From contig JAZBRS010000029.1 in the NCBI GenBank assembly GCA_037176725.1, positions 120,437,001-120,501,000 of the forward strand: DNA of 64,000 nucleotides, written 5' to 3'. This stretch comes from Posidonia oceanica. Its lineage: Eukaryota; Streptophyta; Magnoliopsida; Alismatales; Posidoniaceae. Below the pieces are notes generated by a model. It was given only the letters and a program-made list of their open reading frames with translations. It had not been told where the DNA came from and did not search any database. This document shows, piece after piece, positions 12,701-22,399 of the stretch (position 1 is the first letter of the stretch; every line of letters begins with the position of its first letter). The position numbers were made by a program, and so were the translations under genes.

Positions 12701-12834
12701 GAATAGAGGGGAGGCAGCTGTACCAGAGAAGGAGACACTGGCATAGAAAGGGTCAATGTGGGAGCCGAAGGGACCGAAAGAGGAGCCACCTTCGAGGCAA
12801 CAGGGACCTGGGAATCACCAACAAACTGGGCCAT
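9780..12834 (-). pseudogene. Gag of E1, decayed
   Basis: The capsid domain is clear at 11445-12000: FEKYNGRGYPIAHLKAYC, ADERLLIRLFQKSLTGPTLK, WFTSLDMASIKTWNDLSQAF. A zinc knuckle of the Tat form, CDFHRAVGHSTNSC (CX2HX4HX4C), lies near 10815-10860. The N-terminal part is proline/serine-rich. The C-terminal part before the protease is P/A-rich (SASQPAAPLPVSQPAAPP). The most likely start is the ATG at 12832-12834 (MAQFVGDSQ), because E2 keeps the same ATG at 33183. An upstream in-frame ATG near 12981 is not conserved. Several stops and frameshifts break it. Confidence 0.82.
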
Positions 12835-14052
12835 CGCTGACCAAGAACGGGTGATCACAGGGCTACAAGAGGGGGCAAGAGGGCGAATCCTAGGAGGAGC
12901 TATTATCACGAAGGCGAAGTAGCTCAGAAGGAGATGATCGAAAGTAGAGGTCGCAACAGGGGCGTCAGTAAGAGAATGCACTCAAGCACTAGCTAAGGAA
13001 CTCGCTCACTAACCTCTGTGCGAAAGGTAAGCAAATAACAAGGGATTAGAACCCGAAAGTAAAATGCAAATGCTTTGATGTATGTCATGAATGCAGATGT
13101 ATGCTTTCTAGCATGCTCTCCCTCACCAATCTAGGGTGTCCGGTAGGTAGTCTACTTCGGATGCTCATGGGTGTACTGGTCGCCGACTCAGGCTAGAAAA
13201 AGTAGGTCCCATGTCTTAATCCCTGCCCAAAGCTCAGGTGGTGACGTGGTGGTGCATAGGTGGCCTTGACCCTGCTAGAAGCATGGGTGGTACCCTCCAC
13301 TAACACTGACGCGACCCCCTGACAAGAGGGGGACAGACCGATCTACTCACACCATGCCAAAGCGTTGGGGGCAAGAGATTGGGACTATCCTTCTCAGACT
13401 GTAGGTGGACTTAGATGAGAAGAATGCATGCCCTATATGATGCTTTATGCAAATGCTTCGCGTTTTATCTTGCGCATTTTATTAACTCAAGGGGGTGCGG
13501 GTGTATTGCAGTCTCTAGTTGCTCCTAGAGGTTCTTTCTACTTGCCGTTTTTAGTTAGCCGTGGGGGAAGCAATCAGTCTCTAATTGTCCTTAGGCTTAA
13601 TGCGAAAGGGGAAGAAAATCACCCAAACATGGCAAGCAAGCAGCACAAATCATTGCAAAAGGCATGCGCATGGTATGTGCTAGTGCTGTGAGCATGATAG
13701 TGAAGGAAAAACACTCATCATAGCAAAAGGCAAGTATGCATAGTATGTGCAGGTGCAGTGCCATTGCATTGGTGTAAAAGAAAGCATTCATCATTCAAAA
13801 GACATCCATGGTGTGCCAAGCAAATATTTAGACATGCATAATGCTGGAAATAAAGCGAGGAAAAAAAAGTTGGTAAATAGAGCAGGTAAATGCAAGTAAG
13901 CATGTAATAAAGCATGTAAAGGAGTAAAGCAGATAATAAAGCATGTAAACAAGCAAGGCAGGCAAACAGACAGTGCATACAAAGGCAAAAAGGCAGGCAA
14001 AGAAGCAAAACGCAAGCGGTGAGAAAGCCAAGCGAAAGCCGGAGTACAAGCT
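12835..14052 (-). other. E1 leader (5' UTR) between PBS and gag
   Basis: Non-coding sequence about 1.2 kb long, homologous to the E2 leader at 38997-40176. Near the PBS it is a run of AAAGCATGTAAA-like short units (about 13850-14040). Nearer gag it includes a GCATGCTCTCCCTCACCAATCTAG-type segment (about 13105-13130) kept in E2. No gene is seen. Packaging signals are expected here but cannot be pointed to. Confidence 0.65.
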
Positions 14053-14069
14053 CCCCAGCAGAGTCGCCA
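14053..14069 (-). other. Primer binding site of E1
   Basis: The minus strand reads TGGCGACTCTGCTGGGG one nucleotide inside the LTR end. The leading TGG matches the CCA tail of a tRNA. From family knowledge this PBS type in Tat/Ogre elements is usually assigned to tRNA-Arg. The tRNA identity is recalled, not tested. Confidence 0.8.
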
Positions 14070-14070
14070 C

Positions 14071-14500
14071 TGTAGTAATCCTGAATTCTGATCATCCATG
14101 CACGATGCCAAAGCTCGCGTGCATCGATCAAAATAGGCTCACTATATGCGGCAGGATCCGAGGGAAGAAACTTGACTCGGAAACGCTGGTAAAAAGAAGA
14201 AAAAGAAATGATAAGATAAATCGGAGTCACCACTAGGTCTATTAAATTGGGAGACAGGGAAAACCGAGGGTAAAGCATGAAAAGACATGCAAAATCGGAT
14301 GCAAAGAGGGGGCAAAGGGGATGCAATGCAACACAATGTGATGCTATGCTATGTTATGCTATGACTCGTGCCTAGGATGAAGGAAAAGGTCGATGCGGGC
14401 CAAGAGAAAGGGCAAGGACTCCTGTTACGCATGGGGAAGGTGTTAGGCACCCCCGATACGTCCGAGAGTCAGTCTTTCTTAGGCAATCTCGCTCGCTAAT
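14071..14500 (-). repeat. E1 5' LTR, inner 430 bp
   Basis: It starts TGTAGTAATCC directly beside the E1 PBS and follows the first 430 bp of the E2 LTR, including the block on the rapid succession of codon-free A/G-rich sequence and the segment reading GAAGGTGTTAGGCACCCCC on the plus strand. It stops at the CTAAT duplication where E2 begins. A degenerate internal PBS-like motif is at 14222-14233. Confidence 0.9.
14496..14500. repeat. Target-site duplication of E2, left copy (CTAAT)
   Basis: CTAAT precedes the E2 LTR start at 14501 and recurs exactly at 46233-46237. Five base pairs is the usual duplication length for Ty3/Gypsy integrases. Confidence 0.9.
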
Positions 14501-14663
14501 TGTAGTAATCCCAGTGTTCGGATCGTCCATGCACGATGCTAAAGCTCGCGTACACCGATCAGAATCAGGTTCACTATTAACGCCTGTGTCCGAGAAGGAA
14601 GAATTAACTTGAAAACACTTAAAAAAGGGAAAAGAGGAAAGAAAAGGAGAAGATAAGACAAAT

Positions 14664-14675
14664 CAGAGTCGCCAC
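14664..14675 (-). other. PBS-like motif inside the E2 3' LTR
   Basis: The plus strand reads CAGAGTCGCCAC, identical to the 12 bases at the PBS/LTR junction of E1 and E2, but about 165 bp inside the LTR. Exact copies occur at 40358-40369, 33340-33351 and 47407-47418. A decayed copy is at 14222-14233. It may be a relic of an older PBS now absorbed into the LTR, or a decoy site. Confidence 0.7.
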
Positions 14676-15189
14676 CGTGTTTATTAAGTCAGGAGACAAG
14701 GAAAATCGGGGAAATGCTTGAATAAACACGCAAAACCAAGCAAACGATGCAATGCAAATGAAATGAGATTCAATGAGATGCAAATGATGTGACTCATGCC
14801 AAGGATAAGGGCAATATGCTCATTGCGGGCCATGAGAAAGGGCAAGGACTTCTGTTACGTGCGGGGAAGGTGTTAGGCACCCTCAACACGCCCGAGAATC
14901 AGTCTTTCTAGGCTTACGCTCGCATACGCAGGGAAATGTAGATTTTGAATGCCTAAGTGCCATGAATGCCTAATTATATGCTCAAAGGTGTGCTCTAAGT
15001 GATGGAATGCGTGCAAGGAATTAAACGTGCAATCTAAGTGCTCAGCAACACTATCTGTGTTCCGAACCGGGCGAACCTTGGTCCGTGAGAACTCCAGGCA
15101 GTAAGCATCACTGCCCTAAATGCAAATGCAGGCGATAAAACAAAACAGCGATAAAACCAGGCAATGCGGGCGACATGCAAAGGAAAACG

Positions 15190-15530
15190 ACGTCAAACAC
15201 GCAAAACAGTGCAAGAAACAAAAGCAAGCACGCAAAACGATGCAAGAAACAATGTGGGCACGCAAAATGGTGCGAAAACGAGCAAAAATAGATACGGGCA
15301 CGCAAAACGATGCGAAAACAGGCGAAAACAGTTGCTGGCACGCAAAACAGTGTAAGAAACAAAGCGGGCACGCAAAACGGTGCAAGAAACAAAGCAGACA
15401 CGCAAAACGATGCAAGAAACAAAGCGGGCACGCAAAACAGCACGAAAACGAGCAAAAACAGATGCAGACACGCAAAACGGTGCGAAAACGAGTAAAAACA
15501 GATACGGGCGCGCAAAACGATGTGAAAATA
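15190..15530 (-). repeat. 30-bp minisatellite inside the E2 3' LTR
   Basis: About ten units of the type GGGCACGCAAAACGGTGC followed by AAGAAACAAAGC. Homologous arrays of different length and unit composition sit at the same place in the other LTRs (33880-34195, 40880-41280, 47930-48240). The open frames on both strands are by-products. Confidence 0.85.
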
Positions 15531-16199
15531 CGCAAAGGGGAGGAATCAAACAAGTAAAGAGAGACAAGCGATGTAAGTGTGAGAACAAACACCACTTAAG
15601 GACCACGCAATGCAAGTGTGAAGACCTGCAAAGGGGAAAGGAAGCAAGTAGAGGGTTCACCACTATTCCGTGACTATTTCCCACTAAACCGTCCCACGAT
15701 GTGTCTCGCAAGCTACCCAAAGCTCGCGGTGCAATCGGATCGTGGAAACGGGGGAAGAAGGCCGCAATCAGTAGTGAATCCAAGGGAAACTCAACCCAAA
15801 GACACTAAGAGTACACGAAAAGAGGGAGTGGAGTTGATAGGCAATAGGGGAAGCCTAATCTACATGCATGGAAAACATAGGGTGAAAACAATGCATGCAA
15901 TGCAAGTGACGTGCAACAAAATGCTATGCAGGAGTTCAGAAGGACTTACCTTGGAGATCTGAGGCCTAATCAGAGGCAAACTTGGTCAGCATGGGAGTCC
16001 GCTCCACCAGGGTGATCCGGGTAGCTCGGTCGCGAAGATCCGGCGGTCCGATCGGAAGATACACAGGCCTCAAAGCAGAAGATCCAAGAACTAGGGGAGG
16101 AGAAGGGATCTAAGTGTAAAAAGGTCCTAGGGGTGTGCAGAACAAGTCCTCCCACATACATGGGAGCTAGATGTGCTTAAAAGTGTGTTAAGATGCTAA

Positions 16200-17560
16200 G
16201 TGCAAAGATGCATGGGTGCAATGCATGTAAAAATGCAAAGATGGGGGTTTAAGTGCAATTAGGGAGAAGTGCAGGGGATTATGTGCAAATTAACCCTAAA
16301 TGTGTGCAAAAGAGTGCAAATGTATGCAAGAATGCTAATGCAGGGTGCATGGGCTAAATGCAATGTTAATTAGGATGAATGCATGCAAAAATGCAAGAAA
16401 ATGACCTAAATGCAATTTTTGAAAACTTATGGACAAAAACGCAAAGCCAGCAAACAGGCGCAAATCCCAAAAAGAAAACCTGCAGGGGATCCTCATGCAA
16501 CTTGGAAAAGCTTGGGTAGGAAAAACAAAGCCAGAAAGGACTCAAAAGGTGCAATAGACACTTGCAAGGACCTCTGTGCAAACTTTTAAAAAGCTAAGGG
16601 CTTAACTGCAAGAAAAACAGAAAATCTGCAGGGCATATTGAAGCTCAGAAGGACCTGGATGTGATTAAACCAAAACTTAGGGCCAAAATGCAAGGCCAAA
16701 AAGAAACCAAAACCTCCTATAAACAAAAGGAAGGACCCATCTGCAAATAAAGAAAACCTAGGGATTGATCTGCAAACCAAAAAGAAATCACACAGACACA
16801 GAAATACAAAGGGAGGACCCCTGCGCAATAAAAACAAAACCATGGGCCTTTCTGCAAACTGAAAAAAAAAATAAAAACACAAGCACAGCACACACAGAGG
16901 GACCTAAATGCAAATAAAATAAAGTCATGGGCTTAAAAGCAACAAACACAAAACACAGAGAAACACAGAGGGACCAAAATGCAAATAAAACAAAGATCTG
17001 GACTTTTCAATAATGCATTATGGTTTTTTAAAAGATGATTAAATGAAATGCATGAACTGTGGAGGACTAAAATGCAAATAAAGAAATTACAGGGGCTAAA
17101 ATGCAATGTGATATGGTAAAATGCAGATTTAAATGATTTTCATGAACTGAGGATGGACCTAGATGCAATTTAAAATGAACAGAGGATTTATATGCAATGC
17201 AGTATGATAAAATGCGAATTTAAATGAAAAGATCAACCAACAGAGGACTTAAGTGCAAATATAATAAACCAGAGGAGTAAAAGGTAATGTAATAAGATAA
17301 AAACAAGCATTTAAATGATATTCATCAATTGCAGGACTTAAAAGTAAATAAGTTAAGCTATTGGGCTAGAAATAAATGAAGCTAAAGTTATTTGAACTAT
17401 AGATGGATTAAAATGTAATAAAAAGAAACAACAGATATTTAACGCAATGTAATAAAGTTTTAATTCGAATTTAAATGAAATCTAAACTGGCATAGGACCT
17501 AAATGCAATAATCTAAAACTAACAGAGTTTAATATAATGCAGCCATTCAAACTATATTCA
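16200..17560 (-). repeat. Degenerate ATGCAAAT-bearing repeats in the E2 3' LTR
   Basis: A weak repeat of the type GGACCTAAATGCAAATAAA recurs about every 40-60 bp across the A-rich zone. Counterparts are at about 41950-43310, 34900-35900 and 48950-50050. In the transcript sense the motif reads ATTTGCAT. No gene is present in this zone. Confidence 0.55.
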
Positions 17561-18754
17561 AACTTTTATAAAAACAAAATAAATGCACAGTGCCTTCGTC
17601 TTCTTCCTGCCCCCCACAACAGGAACAGTGCGGCTGGCGGAGCAGCGGCGGTCCACAACGGCACAGTGGCGCGGAGGAGCCTGGCGGGGGTCTAGAGGCA
17701 CGGCGGCGTAGCCCGGAGGCAGGCGGAGGCGGAGCGGTGGTCCGGAGGGTGCGGCGCGCGGCGGAGGCGGCGGAGTCGGCCGGAGGAGCTGGTAGCTCCA
17801 GCGAGGCCCTAGAGGTAGCACAAAACCCCAAAAAATCCGGAAAAATAGGTAAAACGACCACATTCAAGCAAGGAACGTAATGGTATAAAGAATTACCTAT
17901 TACGGTGGCCGGATTGCTCCCCTGACGTCGGAGGGTTGAGGCCGGCCAGAGGAGGATTACTGCGGCGTTCGGAGGGGTCTGGGAGCGAGCGGACGACGCC
18001 GGCACGCTCCACGTGTGCTGGTGGTGCTCCCAGTGCGTCTAGAAACAAGTTGCGCTCACTGGAGGAAGATCTGGCTTTTTTTGGGTGCCACAGTTGGGGC
18101 TGAGGTCGTCGGGGCAATTTGCGGCTCTCCGAGCTGAGGTGAAGCTCATTCTGGGTTGCTGGAGCTCTGGTGAGTGTGGTGGAGGGATCCAAATGAGATT
18201 TCGGGGATTGTGGAGGGTGGTGTGATGGTTTGAAGATTTCGGGCAATTTTTGGTCACAGGTGTTTGTGGTGGAATGCGGTGGCTGTGGGGCATGTGAGGG
18301 TGAAGTGTTGGTTGGGTCGTGAAGGTGGAGGCTTGGTGAGTAGGATGGTGAAGTTTGGGAGGGTTCTGGTGGTTGTGGAGACGGATTTTCAGTGGAGAAG
18401 GCCGGTCTGAAAGGTTGGGTGCTGAAGGTCTTGGAGGAGGTTTTTTAGGGGTGATTTGGGGGCGTTTCTGGCTCTGGAAGTGGGCAAGGGAAGCTGGTTG
18501 CTTGGAGTTTCAGGGTGTATCGTGCAAGTGCTGAAGGCCTTGGATTTTTTTTGGTTTTGATCCCCCTTCCTTCCACTGATTTCAATGTGGTCAAGGGGAG
18601 AAAGAAGAGGTCTTGGTCTTGGGTGGCAGGGCATGGAGGTGATGGAGGGCTGGTCTGGTGGCCACAGGGCATGGTGGGAGGTCGGGAAGTCAAGGTGTCA
18701 GCCGAAGTTTGAAAAAATGAGGGGGGGGGGGCACTGTCGTTTTGCTGGTTGTGA

Positions 18755-18985
18755 GAGGAGGAGAAGAAGGGAAGAAGAAGAAGAGAAGGAAGAAGGAGGA
18801 GTGGGCTGGGTTGAATGCACAGTGGAAAGAAAAGAAGAAAAAAAGAGAAAAAGAAGAGGAGGAAGGAGAGGTGGGTTGGGCTTGATGTGTGGAAGAAAAA
18901 GAAAAATAAAAGGAAAGGAAAGAAGGAAGAAAAGGAGGAAAAGAAGAAAAAGAAAAAGAAAAAGAAAAAGAAAATGGATTTGGGT
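18755..18985 (-). repeat. GAA/AAG polypurine tract in the E2 3' LTR
   Basis: Nearly pure purine on the plus strand (AAGAAGAAGAGAAGG, AAAAAGAAAAAGAAAAAG). Equivalent tracts are at 44480-44700, 37095-37346 (there ending in AAAAAT units) and 51720-51880 (there AAAG units). The lysine/glutamate-rich frames across it are artefacts. Confidence 0.8.
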
Positions 18986-20199
18986 TTTGATTTTTAAGTT
19001 GAATTTGTTTTAGAATTTTGAAGTAATTATTTTTAAGTTTTCCTTTTAAGTTATTCTTTTAAGTTTGTTAATGGTTTCTCATATTTTTTCTGATTGTTTT
19101 AATTGTTTGAATTTTCGTCTTGATTTAAGTTTGTTAATTGATTTTAAGTTTTTCTTTTCAATTTTAAGTTTGTTAATTGTTTTTAAGTTTTTTAATTTGA
19201 TTAAGTTTTTTCCCTTTAATTATTAGTTGTTTTTAAATTTGTCTTTTTTTTAGTTGTTTAATTGCTTAAGTTTTCTCTTTTTGACTTTAATTGTTGATTG
19301 CTTTTTAGTTTGATTTTAATTGCTTAAGTTTTTTAATTGAATTTTAATTATTAATTGTTCTTAGGTTTGTTAACTTGTTTAAGTTTTTATTTGAATTTTA
19401 ATTGTTAATTGTTCTTTAAGTTTTTGTCTTTTTTTTAATTGTTAACTGTTTAAGTCTTTCTTTTAATGGTTTTCTCAAAGTTTTTTAATTGTTTTGATTA
19501 TTTAAGTTTTTTCTTTTGATTTTAAGTTTGTTAGTTGTTTCAATTTTATTTTGATGGTTTTAAGGTTTTGGGTTGAATTTTTGGATTGTTTTTTAAGGGT
19601 TTTGAATGGTTTTTCTTATGTTTGCTTTCTTAATTGTTTTTAATGGGTTTTGATTTGTTTTAATTGTCTTTAAGTTTTGAAATTTGTTTTTAAATTGTTT
19701 TAAGTCTTGAAATTTTTTTTAATTGTTTTGAATCGTTTTTAAGTTTTTAGTTTGTTTTAGTTTGTTTTTAATTAGTTTTAACTGTTTTTGGGTTGTTTTG
19801 ATTCGTTTTTAATTAGATTTTCTTTTGAATTATATTTAGGTGTTTGATTTTTTTTTTCTGGTTGGAATTTTCTCTTTAGTTGTTTTAAGAAGTGTTAAAT
19901 GGGGCTGATGATGAGTTTAGAGAAGAAGAGAGAAGAAGAAAGGGGGAGAATAGTGAAGAAAAAGAAAAGGATAATCAGGAGAGAGAAAAAGAATAATCAG
20001 GAGAGAGAAAAGGATAATCAGGAGAGATAGGGAGGATAATGACCTAAATTTGAGGGGATTTTGAGCAAGTGTGTGACCTAGGATTCTAGGGTTTTGATCT
20101 AGGGTTTTCTATGATTTTAGATGGGATTTTCTAGGGTTTTTGGAAGGTCTAGGGTTTAGGGTTTTGAGAGTTTTGGTTTAGGGTTTTCTAAGGTTTTGG

Positions 20200-20400
20200 A
20201 AGGATTGTTTTACCTAGGTTTTCTAGGGTTTTTGGATGGTTTTCTTGGTTGAAGAAAGGGTGGGTTTTCCTAGAGTTTTGGTGTAGTTTTCTAGGTTGAA
20301 GAAAGGCTGGTTTTCCTAAGGTTTTTGGATTGTTTTCTAGGTTGAAGAAGGGTTGGTTTTCCTAGAGTTTTTGGATGGTTTTAGGCTAAGGTTTTGAGAG
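20200..20400 (-). repeat. Short tandem units near the outer end of the E2 3' LTR
   Basis: About four copies of a unit of 55-60 bp holding TTTTCTAGGTTGAAGAA, GGTTTTCCTAGAG and TTTTTGGATGG. The same occurs at 45925-46090 in the 5' LTR. Just beside it, TAGGGTTTAGGGTTTT (20150-20165) reads as two AAACCCTA telo-box motifs in the transcript sense. Confidence 0.7.
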
Positions 20401-20522
20401 GATTTTGAAGTGGTTTTTGGGTTAGAAAATGGGCGTGATTTTAGGTTTGATTTAGGTGTTGGTTTAGAAGCCACTAGAGAGAGAGATTCACCAATTTAGC
20501 TTGTCAAAATGGGCTGTCAACA

Positions 20523-20534
20523 GATGCCCCTCCC
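20523..20534 (-). other. Polypurine tract of E2
   Basis: The minus strand reads GGGAGGGGCATC ending directly at the 3' LTR start. This is the expected place of the plus-strand DNA primer. The identical tract at 53529-53540 in E3 supports it. Confidence 0.8.
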
Positions 20535-21029
20535 TAAGCAAGGTCAAGGGGACCGATGCCGCTGCTCAGGGTTGACAAGATACCCCATTTGACCAGAGAG
20601 CCAAATGTTCTTGGCGTGAGCTGTTTATTCAGCGGATGCACCGAAAATCGTGACCCATTGCCGAAATGCTAGATACGGATGCAGATGCAATGTATGCGAT
20701 GTATGCTAATGCGATGCAATGTTGATGATGCAATGCAATTAGTCTAGCATGCGATGTTTATAAAGATGAAGTGCAGAATTGATGCAAAAGGATGCTAGGA
20801 GAAAAATGCGATGCAACGCGAAAGTTTGGTAGCTAGTCCAAGACTTGCGCAACAAAGTGGGGAAAAAAGGGGCAACTTGTCCCTGCCCGAGGGAGCAAGC
20901 AAGCAAGGAGGCTGGAGCCGCGCAGAAAAGGGGCAACCAAAAACAAAAGAGGTGTGAAGGAAGAGGGGGACCCTTTCCTACCGCGGAGGGATGCGGGACT
21001 TCGTCTTCTTGGGACAAAGTCGCACGAAG
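20535..21029 (-). other. E2 3' UTR next to the PPT
   Basis: Non-coding. It contains CTGCTCAGGG near the PPT, which pairs with CCCTAAGC beside it. A single hairpin unit at 20876-20900 (CTTG/CAAG outside, CCCT/AGGG inside) is homologous to the unit amplified in E1. A second dyad, GACTT/AAGTC, lies at about 20998-21022. Confidence 0.6.
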
Positions 21030-21955
21030 GGAGTGACAAGTTATCGGACTTATCAACCAGAGGGGATGAGTTTCAGATCATCAACCGAGAATGATAGTTT
21101 ACGGTCCTATCAACTGGAAGCGCAATCATGAGTGATAGTTACTGGATATCAGCCGGAAAACGCAAACACTCGCGATAGTTTTGGATATCAACCAAAGAGT
21201 GATAGTTTACGGTCCTATCAACCGGAAGCGATAGTTTACGGTCCTATCAACCGAAAGCGATAGTTTATGGTCCTATCAACCGGAAAGGGCATTTGTGAGT
21301 GATAGTTACTGGATATCAGCCGGAAAACACAACTGCAGGTGATAGTTTTGGATATCAGCTGGAGAGCAATAGTTTACGATCCTATCAACCGGAAGCGATA
21401 GTTTACGGTCCTATCAACCAGAAGCGATAGTTTACGGTCCTATCAACCGGAAGCGATAGTTTACGGTCCTATCAACTGGAAAGTGCAGTTGTGAGTGATA
21501 GCTACTGGATATCAGCTGAAAGAGTGATGAGTTTCGGATCATCAACCGAGAGAGTGATGAGTTTCGGATCATCAGCTGAGAGAGTGATGAGTTTCGGATC
21601 ATTAGCCGAGAGAGGAAAGAATTGATAAGATGTCGGACTTATCAGCCAGGAAGTGATGATTAAAGGTCATCAACCGGAAGCGATAGTTTATGGTCCTATC
21701 AACCGGAAGTGATAGTTTACGGTCCTTTCAACCGGAAAGAGTGATGTTTAACGGCCATCAGCCAGAAGGGTGATGCTTAACGGCCATCCGCCGGAAAGGT
21801 GATGCTCAACGGCCATCTGCTAGAAAGGTGATGCTTAACAGCCATCAGCCGGAAAGGTGATGTTTAACCGCCATCAGCCGGAAAGGGTGATGCTTAACGG
21901 CCATTCGCCGGAAAGGGTGATTGATTGATAAGATGACAGACTTATCAACCAGGAA
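21030..21955 (-). repeat. E2 3' UTR tandem array of covarying short units
   Basis: About thirty units of 25-33 bp. The commonest is GATAG-TTTACGGTC-CTATC followed by AACCGG (example 21201-21225). Others are GATA-GTTACTGGA-TATC, GATGA-GTTTCGGA-TCATC (21526-21543), GATAAG-ATGTCGGA-CTTATC (21624-21643) and GATG-TTTAACGGC-CATC. The arms differ between unit types but stay complementary. The loop also pairs with the downstream linker, for example TCGG (21534-21537) with CCGA (21546-21549). No coding function is seen. Confidence 0.85.
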
Positions 21956-22399
21956 GATAGGGCATGATACCACAGGACATCTAAAAAAGGTGCCCCTGGT
22001 ATCAGGATGATACCAGGGGACAGCCGAAGCGCCCCTGGCATCGAAAAGCGAAGGATAGACAAAACTGATGTGTTTGTCAAACGAGTAGTTTGGGGTACCA
22101 GCCCCACGGAGACTCAGCTGGGGATGCTTGGTGGCTTGACTTGACGGCGTGGGTTTGCAGAGATTCTGGCGCCTGGATTGATTGTTGAGGACTTTCTTGC
22201 ATTGTTTAGGCAGCAAGTCTGGCCAGGGGCCTCAAGATATGATTGGCAAGGATTATGAAATGCATTAAGCAGTCTTGAAGTGTAAGCTGACAGTACAAAA
22301 CACTTTTGCATTGAAAGAACTGTTGATTACACGCCTGTAGCAGGCCAAAAGATACAGCATAACTTGAAAGGAAATTAAATTTGCAGCTGCATAAGTGCC
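21956..22399 (-). other. E2 3' UTR between the array and the DUF7745 stop
   Basis: Single-copy sequence with the conserved hairpin (21993-22019). A GTTTGGGGTACCAGCC segment (about 22089-22104) is present once here but amplified about nine-fold in E3. The rest is unrecognised. Confidence 0.6.
21993..22019 (-). other. Conserved 3' UTR hairpin, E2 copy (perfect 12-bp stem)
   Basis: CCCCTGGTATCA, loop GGA, TGATACCAGGGG. The stem is perfect and the palindrome is nearly symmetric, so it reads alike on both strands. The same structure is found in E1 and twice in E3, at the same place between the array and the DUF7745 ORF. It is not followed by a U-run, so a simple terminator is not suggested. Confidence 0.75.

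Larger units (their letters stand above)
1..14500 (-). mobile_element. E1: Tat-type Ty3/Gypsy retrotransposon, host copy of the nest (internal region plus start of 5' LTR)
   Basis: This is the oldest visible copy and the one into which the others inserted. Read on the minus strand from 14500 it has the inner end of a 5' LTR, a PBS, a leader, gag, protease, linker, RT/RNase H, integrase, spacer, DUF7745 ORF and a repetitive 3' UTR that runs off the left window edge. Every coding part is broken by stops and frameshifts. Its 3' LTR lies outside the window. The rest of its 5' LTR is displaced to 46233-47291 and beyond 64000 by the insertion of E2 and E3. Confidence 0.9.
14501..20522 (-). repeat. 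3' LTR of E2 (6.02 kb)
   Basis: On the minus strand it runs from TGTTGACAGCCCATTT to GGATTACTACA. From low to high coordinates it holds an internal PBS-like motif (14664-14675), a 30-bp minisatellite (15190-15530), an A-rich zone full of ATGCAAAT-like motifs (about 16200-17560), a GC-rich block (17590-18020), a polypurine GAA/AAG tract (18755-18980), a T-rich zone (19010-19900) and a degenerate CTAGGGTTTT zone (20040-20450). Compared with the 5' LTR the match is patchy: nearly identical over 15570-17580 and 18200-19000 but clearly diverged elsewhere. Confidence 0.93.

Noticed and set aside
13428..14336. Cys/Leu-rich frames in the E1 leader suggesting small membrane proteins
   Set aside because: They cross the PBS and LTR boundary and are not conserved in the E2 leader.
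14071..14500. Short solo LTR or independent small element
   Set aside because: It abuts the E1 PBS on one side and the E2 target duplication on the other, and resumes at 46233. It is therefore a split part of the E1 LTR.
15108..15783. Cys/Phe-rich and Lys/Gln-rich frames on opposite strands
   Set aside because: Translations of the 30-bp minisatellite. A period divisible by three keeps all frames open.
18585..19013. Open frames rich in Lys/Glu/Arg
   Set aside because: They come from the GAA/AAG purine tract of the LTR. The same frames recur in the other LTR at 44310-44738 and no start context or domain is present.
20150..20165. Interstitial telomere sequence (TAGGGTTTAGGGTTT)
   Set aside because: Only two units, embedded in a general CTAGGGTTTT-rich zone, and already mutated in the matching place of the other E2 LTR. 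At most a telo-box-like promoter motif.
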